DNA from: Spirochaetia bacterium
Lineage (GTDB): Bacteria > Spirochaetota > Spirochaetia > Treponematales > Breznakiellaceae
Assembly: GCA_026002595.1 (NCBI GenBank)
Contig: BOBW01000084.1
Coordinates: 1-7,007, forward strand
Reading direction: 5' to 3'
Length of the DNA: 7,007 bases
In this document: positions 1-5,688 of the stretch, piece by piece
How the letters are laid out: each line of letters begins with the position of its first letter
Position numbering within the stretch: position 1 is the first letter of the stretch
Made by a program: the position numbers and the translations under genes
The notes under the pieces: generated by a model
Databases searched by the model: none
What the model saw: only the letters and a program-made list of their open reading frames with translations
What the model was told of the DNA's origin: nothing

Positions 1-35
1 AGAACCACAGCCAAATATTTAAGTCTAAATTTCAT
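1..35 (-). CDS. start of an unidentified, probably exported protein (partial)
   Basis: Only eleven complete codons fall in the window, reading MKFRLKYLAVV, and the frame runs off the left edge. The two early basic residues followed by hydrophobic ones suggest the start of a signal peptide or membrane anchor. This is a guess from very little sequence. The ATG lies six bases after the -10 box of the promoter at 42-70, with no Shine-Dalgarno sequence, so the message is predicted to be leaderless. The position matches the start of other cassette genes here, which is the main reason for believing it. The function is unknown. Confidence 0.6.
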   Translation of the reverse strand, partial: MKFRLKYLAVV

Positions 36-41
36 ATTTTT

Positions 42-70
42 ATATTATACTTTTTTTTATATAATGTCAA
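42..70 (-). promoter_or_regulatory. sigma-70-type promoter of cassette 9
   Basis: TTGACA (65-70) is followed by a 17-base spacer and TAATAT (42-47). An overlapping TATAAT at 44-49 gives a 15-base spacer. Transcription would start at or next to the ATG at 35. Confidence 0.7.
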
Positions 71-113
71 CACCATTCTTTATAAATTTAAAATAAATTT
101 TAGCCCCTATTGC

Positions 114-282
114 ACATAACGTGAAAGCTATACGACGTTTTTGCGGTTGCGATAAAGGAAACCGTAGGTTTCCAGCAACCGCAAAAATGTGCCGGAGAAA
201 AAACGCACAAAGGCCGAAGGCCGACTGCGTTTTTTCGTAGGCCAAGCCGCTACTGCGGCGCAGCGTATAGCGTATGTTATGT
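114..282 (-). repeat. attC recombination site of cassette 8
   Basis: The site is bounded by ACATAAC (114-120 on the plus strand) and GTTATGT (276-282). Next to these are the L-box arms GCTATACG and CGTATAGC, which are exact complements. Unequal spacers (GTGAAA and GTAT) separate the L arms from the cores, like the unpaired central spacer of known attC sites. Inside are three hairpins: 138-187 (GCGGTTGC paired with GCAACCGC, capped by GGAAACC/GGTTTCC); 197-236 (GAAAAAACGCA paired with TGCGTTTTTTC, capped by GGCC/GGCC); and 246-259 (GCCGC/GCGGC). The second hairpin has an A-run before it and a T-run after it, like a two-way terminator. Confidence 0.9.
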
Positions 283-309
283 GCAGTTTTGGCGTACCCC
301 ATTTTTATT

Positions 310-795
310 TTATTTCTCATCTTTTGTTATAATCCATGATCCATTATATCCTTTTTCATTACTACCAGGATAAATATATATAATATTTTCTTCCCCATGT
401 TTAATATTTATATTATACAATTCCGATTCCCAATTTCCAGTTTCTCCTAAATAATCTTGTTGGTCAATTATTGGTGTACTAATTTTTATACTATATTCAC
501 CTGATGGTAATTTAAGAGACGCCATATTTCCACCAAATAATACTATTACATTATTTTTTATTTTATTTATAAATACCTTATTATTTATTTCATATATGTT
601 ATATATTTTAACATTATTTATATTTTTCAGTAAAATATTATTTTGATAAATATATATTTCCGATGGAATCATATTCATTCTACCATTATTTTCTTCTCTA
701 ATAATTTTTATATTTATATCTTTTTCAGTCAAACAACCTTGAAAAAACAATATAACCAATAATATTATTGTGCATTTTCTTATTGAATTATTCAT
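310..795 (-). CDS. putative lipoprotein of unknown function
   Basis: The predicted protein has 161 residues. It opens with a short basic region (R6, K7), a hydrophobic stretch (residues 9-18) and FFQGC, with the cysteine at 21. That is a plausible, loose spirochaete-type lipobox, so the mature protein should be lipid-anchored and face the periplasm or the cell surface. The rest is rich in Ile and Asn and has beta-strand-like alternation. A segment LPSGEYSIKIS (about residue 95 on) is typical of small beta-sandwich repeats, but I do not recognise a named family. A longer frame opens at 831, but its first codons overlap the promoter. The ATG at 795 lies seven bases from the -10 box and yields a clean signal peptide. 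There is no Shine-Dalgarno sequence, so translation is probably leaderless. The TAA stop is followed closely by the cassette end flank. Confidence 0.85.
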   Translation of the reverse strand: MNNSIRKCTIILLVILFFQGCLTEKDINIKIIREENNGRMNMIPSEIYIYQNNILLKNINNVKIYNIYEINNKVFINKIKNNVIVLFGGNMASLKLPSGEYSIKISTPIIDQQDYLGETGNWESELYNINIKHGEENIIYIYPGSNEKGYNGSWIITKDEK

Positions 796-802
796 AGAAA
801 AT

Positions 803-831
803 ATTTTATATCCTTTATATTTTTTTGTCAA
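803..831 (-). promoter_or_regulatory. sigma-70-type promoter of cassette 8
   Basis: TTGACA (826-831), a 17-base spacer and TAAAAT (803-808). The ATG at 795 is seven bases from the -10 box, so the transcript should begin at or within a base or two of the start codon. Confidence 0.8.
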
Positions 832-873
832 TTGTTTTTTTATTTTATTTCAAAACAGCTTAGCCAAAATTGC

Positions 874-1043
874 ACATAACGTGAAAAGTTTACGACGTTT
901 TTGTGCCCCGAATAAGGAAACCGTAGGTTTCCAGGGGCACAAAAATGTGCCGGAGAAAAACCCCACAAAGGCGCTACTGCGCCGACTGGGGTTTTTCGTA
1001 GGCCAAGCCGCTACTGCGGCGCAGCGTAAACTGTATGTTATAT
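874..1043 (-). repeat. attC recombination site of cassette 7
   Basis: The cores are ACATAAC (874-880) and GTTATAT (1037-1043). The L arms are AGTTTACG and CGTAAACT, changed on both sides compared with the GCTATACG type, so pairing is kept. The first inner hairpin has GTGCCCC/GGGGCAC in place of GCGGTTGC/GCAACCGC, again a double-sided change. The second (955-997) pairs GAAAAACCCCA with TGGGGTTTTTC around GGCGC/GCGCC. The third is GCCGC/GCGGC. The sevenmers differ at one base because the 874-880 core comes from cassette 8. Confidence 0.9.
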
Positions 1044-1063
1044 GCAGTTTGGGCGTACCCCAT

Positions 1064-1585
1064 TTATTCCTCTATTATATTTTTATTAATATATTCTATT
1101 ATGTTTTCCCTTTCATCTTCCTTTACTTTAAATTCTTTATATACAAATAATGCAAATCCTGTTTTGTTTTTTACATATATTCTAATACCATTATTATTAA
1201 ACTTTTTAACACTTTTTACATTTTTCATATCAAATACACCATTATTCAAATATATTTTTTTATCAATTATTACATTTTTTTTAAAGAATAATGAAATAAT
1301 GGTTATTATTGCAATAATATATTCAATAAACATTATGATATTTAATATAATGAAGAATATACCCGATTTTCCAAAAGAAAACGTATTTATTTGATCCATT
1401 ACAGCACTATCAATAATACTATATAACAAACCAAGTAACAGAGCAATTAAAATAAATATATTCCAACCATTTTTTGAATAAATTCTAAATACTATTATTT
1501 CCTCTGACTTCCTAATTTTTTCATGAGATTTTAATATGCTTATATTATAAATAATATAAAAACCTAAAAGTATTATAATTATCAT
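1064..1585 (-). CDS. small integral membrane protein, unknown function
   Basis: The predicted protein has 173 residues. Hydrophobic stretches at about residues 1-16, 47-62 and 75-101 suggest three membrane segments. They are followed by a soluble tail of about 70 residues with beta-strand alternation and a final charged helix (KEDERENIIEYI). This layout, a membrane hairpin plus a small C-terminal domain, resembles bacterial membrane proteins with PH-like tails, but I cannot assign a family. The frame is open upstream to 1624. The ATG at 1585 is preferred because AAGGAG (1591-1596) sits five bases before it and the promoter -10 box lies at 1611-1616, which rules out the upstream Met. It is one of the cassette genes here with a normal Shine-Dalgarno leader (25 bases between the -10 box and the ATG). 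Confidence 0.85.
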   Translation of the reverse strand: MIIIILLGFYIIYNISILKSHEKIRKSEEIIVFRIYSKNGWNIFILIALLLGLLYSIIDSAVMDQINTFSFGKSGIFFIILNIIMFIEYIIAIITIISLFFKKNVIIDKKIYLNNGVFDMKNVKSVKKFNNNGIRIYVKNKTGFALFVYKEFKVKEDERENIIEYINKNIIEE

Positions 1586-1610
1586 ATATTCTCCTTCAAT
1601 AGTTTTAACT

Positions 1611-1639
1611 ATTTTACTATACAACTTTTATTTTGTCAA
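1611..1639 (-). promoter_or_regulatory. sigma-70-type promoter of cassette 7
   Basis: TTGACA (1634-1639), a 17-base spacer and TAAAAT (1611-1616). It leaves a short leader carrying the AAGGAG ribosome site at 1591-1596. Confidence 0.8.
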
Positions 1640-1671
1640 TATTATATTCCAACCCGCTTAGCCCAAATTGC

Positions 1672-1839
1672 ATATAACGTGAAAGCTATACGACGTTTTT
1701 GCGGTTGCGATAAAGGAAACCGTAGGTTTCCAGCAACCGCAAAAATGTGCCGGAGAAAAAACGCACTAAGGCCTAAGGCCGACTGCGTTTTTTCGTAGGC
1801 CGAGGAGCGAAGCGACGAAGCGTATAGCGTATGTTATGC
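1672..1839 (-). repeat. attC recombination site of cassette 6
   Basis: The cores are ATATAAC (1672-1678) and GTTATGC (1833-1839), with L arms GCTATACG/CGTATAGC. The first hairpin has GCGGTTGC/GCAACCGC arms. The second pairs GAAAAAACGCA with TGCGTTTTTTC around GGCC-taa-GGCC. The third branch is altered: instead of GCCGC/GCGGC it reads GAGGAGCGAAGCGACGAA, which forms only a weak hairpin. Confidence 0.9.
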
Positions 1840-1872
1840 GAAGTTGCGCCGTACCCCATTATTCATTTTCCA

Positions 1873-2214
1873 TTATTTATTAAATATTTTTAATGCTTCT
1901 TCTAATGTTTTTACAAAAATTATTTGTCTTGTTCTATTACTTTCATATATAAAGTCCTTTAATGGCTTGCTTTTTATATTTTCAAAATCTCCGATTATTG
2001 CCAGTCTTTTCCTATAAGTTGAAAACTTTTGCAATAATTCACCAGCAAATCCTGTAGATAATTTATAAAAATCTTTTACAATATTTTCTTTCTTTAATAT
2101 TATGGTCGAACAATTATTTATAGAAAATATACTAAAAACATCATCTATCCCTTTAATAATTATACTATCATCGATTATTTCCACAATACCATCTTCATAT
2201 AATTTTGTTTCCAT
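1873..2214 (-). CDS. DUF4180 family protein
   Basis: The 113-residue protein matches the DUF4180 pattern as I remember it. A variable first strand pair leads to a stretch around residues 38-48 (TIILKKENIVKDF), then KLSTGFAGELLQKFSTY (about 52-68), RLAIIGDF (70-77), LKDFIYESNRTRQIIFV (85-101) and a final helix EEALKIF. The length is typical of the family. There is no signal peptide or membrane segment, so it should be cytoplasmic. The biochemical role of DUF4180 is not established, and I infer none. The ATG at 2214 has a strong GGAGG (2224-2228) nine bases upstream and a matching promoter, which settles the start. It is one of only two cassettes here whose products look cytosolic. Confidence 0.9.
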   Translation of the reverse strand: METKLYEDGIVEIIDDSIIIKGIDDVFSIFSINNCSTIILKKENIVKDFYKLSTGFAGELLQKFSTYRKRLAIIGDFENIKSKPLKDFIYESNRTRQIIFVKTLEEALKIFNK

Positions 2215-2235
2215 AAAATAATTCCTCCACTAATG

Positions 2236-2264
2236 TTTATATACTATTTTCAGATAATTGTCAA
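2236..2264 (-). promoter_or_regulatory. sigma-70-type promoter of cassette 6
   Basis: TTGACA (2259-2264), a 17-base spacer and TATAAA (2236-2241). It is followed by a short leader with GGAGG at 2224-2228. Confidence 0.8.
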
Positions 2265-2427
2265 TAGAAATATACAAATAATTTTGCGCCGAAGGCGCAC
2301 CCCATTATTCTAAAATGTTTTATACTTCTAACTGTTTTTGATAATATTTGATGATATATCTGTATTATAATTTAAAAATATTTTTCCATTTATTCTTTAT
2401 ATTTTCAAAACGCATAGGCGCAATTTC
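2265..2427 (-). other. long leader of cassette 6 with possible attC scar
   Basis: This region holds no supported gene. At 2285-2299 there is a perfect palindrome, TGCGCC-gaa-GGCGCA, followed by CCCCATTATTC. The same CCCCATTATTC follows the attC of cassette 6 at 1855-1865. In the other cassettes this motif marks the junction between a gene's end and its attC. Here it is followed directly by a promoter. The likeliest reading is that an attC was lost and two cassettes fused, with 2309-2427 being what remains of the upstream one. Confidence 0.5.
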
Positions 2428-2597
2428 GCATAACGTGAAAGCTATACGACGTTTTTATGGCCCGAATAAGGAAACCGTAGGTTTCCAGGGCCATAAAAAT
2501 GTGCCGGAGAAAAACCCCACAAAGGCGCTACTGCGCCGACTGGGGTTTTTCGTAGGCCAAGCCGCTACTGCGGCGCAGCGTATAGCGTATGTTATGC
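2428..2597 (-). repeat. attC recombination site of cassette 5
   Basis: The cores are GCATAAC (2428-2434) and GTTATGC (2591-2597), with L arms GCTATACG/CGTATAGC. The first hairpin has ATGGCCC/GGGCCAT arms, a third version of this stem and again compensated on both sides. The second pairs GAAAAACCCCA with TGGGGTTTTTC around GGCGC/GCGCC. The third is GCCGC/GCGGC. Confidence 0.9.
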
Positions 2598-2607
2598 GCC
2601 GTATTTT

Positions 2608-3276
2608 TTATTTTATTATTTCCTCCAATTTTTTGTATTTATAATTTTTTAATATTTTTATCAAAAATTCTGATTTTATCTCATTAATATTTTCTAATGA
2701 AATTGATATAGTCTTATTTCCTTCTATAATTATTTCTTTATTCCACTGATTTTCACTATTCCTTGATTGTAATTTATATATCCGTTTTAACTTATCCCAT
2801 TCTACATGATAATTTTTTCCAATATTACCTATACCATAAAATATTTTTACATTTTCATTTCTTGAAAATATTATTTCAATTTTTCCAAATATTGAATACA
2901 GTAATTTCCATAAAATAAATAAAGTTGCTGCAAGAAAAGGGCATATAAATATTATACCTATGATGCTTTTATCGTTAACCACTTGTAAGAATCCACTTAT
3001 AGATACACCACCAAACAGGCTTATAAATATTATAAAAAACAATGAATCTTTTGAAATTGTAGAAGATCTTATAATCAATTTTTCTAAATCCCTTATTACA
3101 CTAATGCCCTTTGGGGGACATAACAATAATTCTTCTGCATCTATAATATCATCCTGCTCTAATAACTCTGATAAATAGAATAATTCATTACAATTTTGAC
3201 ATACACAAGTGTCTTTTTGCGTATTAATATTTTCATTAATTATTATTTTTCTGCATTTTGGACAAATAATTTTCAT
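2608..3276 (-). CDS. zinc-ribbon protein with two membrane segments
   Basis: The predicted protein has 222 residues. The N-terminus carries CPKC (C5, C8) and CVCQNC (C24, C26, C29), which can form a zinc ribbon using C5, C8 and two of the latter three. A linker ends in CPPKGISV (about 53-60). Two hydrophobic segments follow at about 79-99 and 105-128, then a soluble tail (about 131-222) with beta-strand alternation and the phrase GIGNIGKNYHVEWD. I recall a widespread group of uncharacterised bacterial proteins with this order (zinc ribbon, PPKG linker, membrane hairpin, beta tail), and I place it there. Its role is unknown. The ATG at 3276 is six bases from the -10 box with no ribosome site, so the message should be leaderless. 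It ends in TAA inside the cassette end repeat. Confidence 0.85.
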   Translation of the reverse strand: MKIICPKCRKIIINENINTQKDTCVCQNCNELFYLSELLEQDDIIDAEELLLCPPKGISVIRDLEKLIIRSSTISKDSLFFIIFISLFGGVSISGFLQVVNDKSIIGIIFICPFLAATLFILWKLLYSIFGKIEIIFSRNENVKIFYGIGNIGKNYHVEWDKLKRIYKLQSRNSENQWNKEIIIEGNKTISISLENINEIKSEFLIKILKNYKYKKLEEIIK

Positions 3277-3282
3277 AAGTAT

Positions 3283-3311
3283 ATTCTACCATATATATTT
3301 TATTTTGTCAA
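3283..3311 (-). promoter_or_regulatory. sigma-70-type promoter of cassette 5
   Basis: TTGACA (3306-3311), a 17-base spacer and TAGAAT (3283-3288), with TGG just before the -10 box giving an extended -10. The ATG follows six bases after the box, predicting a leaderless message. Confidence 0.8.
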
Positions 3312-3330
3312 GGAGTTTAAAAAATATGGC

Positions 3331-3504
3331 GCATAACGTGAAAGGTTTGCGACGTTTTGGCGGCCCGAATAAGGGCTTTGCGTAGCAAAGACCAGGGCCG
3401 CCAAAATGTGGGTGGAGTGAGCCGTGGGAAGGAGCGCAGCGACTGACCTAGGCGAACGGAACCCGGAGGGGCTTTAGCCCCGAACCGCAAACCGTATGTT
3501 ATGT
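3331..3504 (-). repeat. attC recombination site of cassette 4 (divergent type)
   Basis: The cores are GCATAAC (3331-3337) and GTTATGT (3498-3504). The L arms are GGTTTGCG and CGCAAACC, both changed relative to the other sites yet still complementary. The first hairpin is GGCGGCCC/GGGCCGCC capped by CTTTGC/GCAAAG. The middle part is unlike the other eight sites: the A-run/T-run hairpin is absent, replaced by a GC-rich stretch with short pairings and a clear GGGGC-ttta-GCCCC hairpin (3469-3482). The conserved outer parts show it is the same class of site with a different terminal structure. Confidence 0.85.
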
Positions 3505-3526
3505 GTAGTTTTGCCTGCTTTATATT

Positions 3527-4147
3527 TTATTCTTTTATTATAAATATTCTATTAATAACATCTTTTCCCATAAAAGGCAAAAGAAAAAAATCTACTACAT
3601 TAAACTTTACTAAAATATATATATTATTTTCACTATTCGCATTCCTATATCCAATTTCAATATCAGAAAGTTGAAATCTAAATATTGATTCTGTATATCC
3701 TAATAATTCAATTCTTAATCCGCTATTTATTGTATATTTATTAATATTAAAATCACAATTATTAAGAATTAACCAATTTATTGAGACAAAAGGACCTAGC
3801 CTTAAATAATCCCATCTATCGTTTCCTTTCGGTCAAAAAAAGTCAAAAAATAATTTAGCATTTATAAAGCTCATTTCCAAATTTTGCGATATAGGGAAAC
3901 CCTTTAATTCAAATGGATAAAATTCTATTCCTATCCGTGTTTTAGAATTCTCAAAGAAATTTGGATATTCCCAAAAAAAATTAATGGGTATAATTGTCAA
4001 TTCCAATTCAGATTTTTGTGACATAGATAAATTATAACCAATTCCAACTTCCGTAATACCAAATGAATATTTTGGAATATTTTCTGCATAAATATTATAA
4101 CTACATAATAATAACAGAAATAATAATACCCTTTGATTTATTCGCAT
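3527..4147 (-). pseudogene. secreted, probably beta-rich protein interrupted by one in-frame TGA
   Basis: The frame starts at the ATG at 4147 with a good signal peptide (MRINQRVLLFLLLL..., likely cut after IYA, residue 21). It reads 104 codons to a TGA at 3833-3835. The same frame then continues without another stop for 101 codons, to a TAA at 3527-3529 right beside the cassette end. The second half (PKGNDRWDYLRLGPFVSINW...) has the same composition and strand-like alternation, with no start codon or ribosome site of its own. One gene of 206 codons with a single nonsense change (for example TGG to TGA) is the simplest reading. Aromatic, alternating strands suggest an outer-membrane or periplasmic beta protein, family not recognised. 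The TGA is followed by C, a leaky context, so some readthrough is possible. The ATG lies five bases from the -10 box (leaderless). A single sequencing error would also explain it. Confidence 0.75.
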
Positions 4148-4152
4148 AATTA

Positions 4153-4181
4153 ATTATCCCATATATATTATTTATTGTCAA
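4153..4181 (-). promoter_or_regulatory. sigma-70-type promoter of cassette 4
   Basis: TTGACA (4176-4181), a 17-base spacer and GATAAT (4153-4158), with TGG before the -10 box giving an extended -10. The ATG is five bases further on. The promoter is intact even though the gene is broken. Confidence 0.75.
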
Positions 4182-4202
4182 GCAAAATTCAGGCAAAATT
4201 AC

Positions 4203-4371
4203 ACATAACGTGAAAGCTATACGACGTTTTTGCGGTTGCGATAAAGGAAACCGAAGGTTTCCAGCAACCGCAAAAATGTGCCGGAGAAAAACCCCACAAA
4301 GGGCGAAGCCCGACTGGGGTTTTTCGTAGGCCAAGCCGCTACTGCGGCGCAGCGTATAGCGTATGTTATGC
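4203..4371 (-). repeat. attC recombination site of cassette 3
   Basis: The cores are ACATAAC (4203-4209) and GTTATGC (4365-4371), with L arms GCTATACG/CGTATAGC. The first hairpin has GCGGTTGC/GCAACCGC arms with loop GAA between GGAAACC and GGTTTCC. The second pairs GAAAAACCCCA with TGGGGTTTTTC around GGGC-gaa-GCCC. The third is GCCGC/GCGGC. Confidence 0.9.
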
Positions 4372-4429
4372 GACGTTTGGAATGCTTACATATAACTTCA
4401 TTTCCTGTTTTTGAATAATGTTTATAAAA

Positions 4430-5032
4430 TTAGTGACGATATAATAATAATTTTAGCGAAGGAGACATTTCAAGTTCATTAATATAATGAATATATAATT
4501 TCGTTTTTAAATATGAATTAGATGTATAACCCGTATATTTTTTTAGTTCAGTTTCATCACCCCAACTGTTTATATCATCATTTGAATTTCCAGGAATAGG
4601 GGATTCATCATATATAGTCTGAAAAACATTAATTATTTCATCATAATTATTTATTATATCGTTTAATTTCAAATCGTCTTTATGAAGAATGGTTGCTAAC
4701 GCTTTTATATATAAAGTGGATTCATGAGAACGCCCCCATTCACCGGCATAATTTTTTTGTATATACAAAACCGTAGGTGAAAATTTACCTATTTCTAAAA
4801 AATCTATAATGCGTGAAGCATAATATTCAACAACAACAACTAATCTACCTCCATTTTTTAATTTTAGTTCTACAATATATTGTTCGTCATCAACATAAGT
4901 GTATGGTCTTATGTTCGTTACCGTCTCAACTTTCTGGTTTTCATATATTTCATTTTTTATTCTCTTCATATTTATGCTATGACATGATGTAAATAAAGAA
5001 ATAACTAAAAATATTAGTAAATACTGTTTCAT
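4430..5032 (-). CDS. putative lipoprotein of unknown function
   Basis: From the ATG at 5032 the protein has 200 residues. It begins with a short basic N-terminus (K2), a hydrophobic core (about 4-14) and LFTSC with the cysteine at 17, a loose lipobox of the spirochaete kind. The mature part is mixed: beta-like strands at about 50-70 (QYIVELKLKNGGRLVVVVEYY), then mostly helical, charged sequence. I recognise no family. The frame is open to 5071, but that region overlaps the promoter. Two starts remain. The ATG at 5032 is preceded by a G-run (5037-5042) that could serve as a weak ribosome site. The ATG at 5044, eight bases from the -10 box, would add MGGN in a near-leaderless message. Both keep the lipobox intact. 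The first is preferred for its cleaner signal peptide. Confidence 0.8.
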   Translation of the reverse strand: MKQYLLIFLVISLFTSCHSINMKRIKNEIYENQKVETVTNIRPYTYVDDEQYIVELKLKNGGRLVVVVEYYASRIIDFLEIGKFSPTVLYIQKNYAGEWGRSHESTLYIKALATILHKDDLKLNDIINNYDEIINVFQTIYDESPIPGNSNDDINSWGDETELKKYTGYTSNSYLKTKLYIHYINELEMSPSLKLLLYRH

Positions 5033-5052
5033 ATTTCCCCCCATATATTTAT

Positions 5053-5081
5053 ATTTTACTGTATTTTTCATTTTATGTCAA
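5053..5081 (-). promoter_or_regulatory. sigma-70-type promoter of cassette 3
   Basis: TTGACA (5076-5081), a 17-base spacer and TAAAAT (5053-5058). Confidence 0.8.
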
Positions 5082-5111
5082 TATTCTCCAAAAAAATTCA
5101 TTCCAAATGTC

Positions 5112-5283
5112 GCATAACGTGAAAGCTATACGACGTTTTTGCGGTTGCGATAAAGGAAACCGTAGGTTTCCAGCAACCGCAAAAATGTGCCTCCACAAAA
5201 CCCCACAAAGGGCGTAAGCCCGACTGGGGTTTTGTGGAGGCCGAGCCGCCTACTGGCGGTGAAGCGTATAGCGTATGTTATGT
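5112..5283 (-). repeat. attC recombination site of cassette 2
   Basis: The cores are GCATAAC (5112-5118) and GTTATGT (5277-5283), with L arms GCTATACG/CGTATAGC. The first hairpin has GCGGTTGC/GCAACCGC arms. The second is longer than elsewhere: CCTCCACAAAACCCCA pairs with TGGGGTTTTGTGGAGG around GGGC-gtaa-GCCC, with compensated changes in both arms. The third branch is GCCGCC/GGCGGT, with one G-T pair. Confidence 0.9.
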
Positions 5284-5297
5284 GCCGTAATTTTTCT

Positions 5298-5325
5298 TGC
5301 CCGGAGCCATGGATGGCGGAGGGCA
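5298..5325. repeat. GC-rich interrupted palindrome after the CMD gene
   Basis: TGCCC (5298-5302) pairs with GGGCA (5321-5325), and GCCA (5306-5309) pairs with TGGC (5314-5317), separated by a symmetric GGA/GGA internal loop. On the plus strand it is followed by five Ts, like an intrinsic terminator. On the coding (minus) strand no T-run follows, so its use as the operon terminator is doubtful. It could be a copy of a dispersed palindrome. Confidence 0.55.
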
Positions 5326-5362
5326 TTTTTCCAATAAATTTTTTATATTATTTTTTATAATT

Positions 5363-5671
5363 TTATTCTTCATCATATGCTTCAAGGGCTATTGGTAATG
5401 CCTGTATTACATTATTACCCACTGCCGGTAAACCAACTAAAATGCTGCTTATAATTTCATCCCTGCTTGCTCCATTCGATTTTGCCATTTTTACATGAAA
5501 CGGTATCCCGCTTTCAAGACGCACTGCCGCCAATACTGCCAAATATGCCAGTTCTTCTGTCTTTTTATCCAGCTTACTTGCTTTGTCTATCTTTTGGACT
5601 AATTCCATCCATGCGCCATGAAATTCAGGTGCGTCTTTTGAAAAAATCTCAAATGCCTTGCTTACTTTCAT
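5363..5671 (-). CDS. carboxymuconolactone decarboxylase (CMD/AhpD-like) family protein, no cysteines
   Basis: The 102-residue, single-domain protein has the CMD fold pattern: LDKKTEELAYLAVLAAVRLESGIPFHVKMAKSNGAS in outline (residues 34-69), followed by DEIISSILVGLPAVGNNVIQALPIALEAY. Family proteins of the AhpD type carry a CxxCxxxH motif and act as thiol-disulphide (peroxide) enzymes. Here the histidine is kept (H59), as are E40 and E53, but the cysteine positions hold L52 and G55, and the whole protein contains no cysteine. Redox activity of the AhpD kind is therefore excluded. Another chemistry, as in true carboxymuconolactone decarboxylases, or a binding role remains open. It is cytoplasmic. 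The ATG at 5671 has AAGGAG nine bases upstream and lies 17 bases after the stop of the TfoX-domain gene, so the two form an operon driven by the promoter at 5964-5992. Confidence 0.88.
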   Translation of the reverse strand: MKVSKAFEIFSKDAPEFHGAWMELVQKIDKASKLDKKTEELAYLAVLAAVRLESGIPFHVKMAKSNGASRDEIISSILVGLPAVGNNVIQALPIALEAYDEE

Positions 5672-5688
5672 ATTCCAATACTCCTTTT

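Larger units (their letters stand above)
1..119 (-). mobile_element. integron gene cassette 9 (partial, 5' end only)
   Basis: This is the first 119 bases of a cassette that continues beyond the left edge. It begins at the recombination point inside the core GTTATGT of the preceding attC (bases 114-120). It carries a promoter and the first codons of a gene. Its start flank GCAATAGGGGC has the A at core position 11 that every cassette start in this window shows. Confidence 0.85.
120..879 (-). mobile_element. integron gene cassette 8 (lipoprotein gene)
   Basis: This is a complete cassette from the cut point at 879/880 to that at 119/120, holding promoter, lipoprotein gene and attC. Its ends form an inverted repeat (276-293 and 863-880). 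The end copy reads GTTATGTGCAGTTTTGGC and the start copy has A instead of G at position 11. Confidence 0.85.
880..1677 (-). mobile_element. integron gene cassette 7 (membrane protein gene)
   Basis: This is a complete cassette holding promoter, one gene and attC. Its end repeats lie at 1037-1054 and 1661-1678. Both carry the rare core GTTATAT followed by GCAGTTTGGGC (end) or GCAATTTGGGC (start). The shared unusual core base supports the view that the two ends belong together. Confidence 0.85.
1678..2433 (-). mobile_element. integron gene cassette 6 (DUF4180 gene)
   Basis: This is a complete cassette with end repeats at 1833-1850 (GTTATGCGAAGTTGCGCC) and 2417-2434 (the same with A at position 11). 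It is atypical: 169 bases separate the cassette start from the -35 box, against 25 to 71 in the other cassettes. A short GC-rich motif in that leader looks like the scar of a lost attC. Confidence 0.85.
2434..3336 (-). mobile_element. integron gene cassette 5 (zinc-ribbon membrane protein)
   Basis: This is a complete cassette with end repeats at 2591-2610 and 3318-3337. The end copy reads GTTATGCGCCGTATTTTTTA and the start copy has A at position 11. The stop codon of the gene (2608-2610) lies inside the end repeat, so coding sequence and repeat overlap. Confidence 0.85.
3337..4208 (-). mobile_element. integron gene cassette 4 (broken secreted-protein gene)
   Basis: This is a complete cassette with end repeats at 3498-3517 (GTTATGTGTAGTTTTGCCTG) and 4190-4209 (the same with A at position 11). 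Its single gene is interrupted by an in-frame TGA, and its attC is of a different type from its neighbours. Confidence 0.85.
4209..5117 (-). mobile_element. integron gene cassette 3 (lipoprotein gene)
   Basis: This is a complete cassette with end repeats at 4365-4384 (GTTATGCGACGTTTGGAATG) and 5099-5118 (the same with A at position 11). It contains one promoter, one lipoprotein gene and an attC. Confidence 0.85.

Noticed and set aside
114..282. Cloverleaf-like three-hairpin fold taken as a tRNA or a structured non-coding RNA
   Set aside because: The arm lengths, loops and conserved bases do not match tRNA. The inverted cores and the place after each gene fit attC. A secondary RNA role is not excluded.
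57..320. Recurring open frames inside the attC sites, such as the repeated peptide with CAFFLRHIFAVAGN (also around 770-1150, 2348-2644, 4101-4334, 5126-5326 and 5945-6275)
   Set aside because: They are translations of the repeated attC sequence on either strand, have no promoter or ribosome site of their own, and recur only because the DNA repeat recurs.
796..831. Longer N-terminus (MTKKYKGYKIFS) for the lipoprotein gene of cassette 8
   Set aside because: These codons overlap the -35 and -10 boxes and would push the signal peptide inward. The ATG at 795 fits promoter and lipobox.
2371..2415. Possible 14-residue peptide starting at the ATG at 2415 in the leader of cassette 6
   Set aside because: It has no ribosome site or good promoter and no sign of selection. 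It is more likely a remnant of the fused cassette.
2960..3178. Plus-strand open frame opposite the zinc-ribbon gene
   Set aside because: It is antisense to a convincing coding region with a zinc ribbon and membrane segments, and has no promoter or ribosome site.
3833..3835. Selenocysteine at the in-frame TGA of cassette 4
   Set aside because: The protein is a predicted secreted beta protein with no redox context, and I see no convincing hairpin with the right spacing just after the TGA. Treponemes do make selenoproteins, so it is unlikely rather than impossible.
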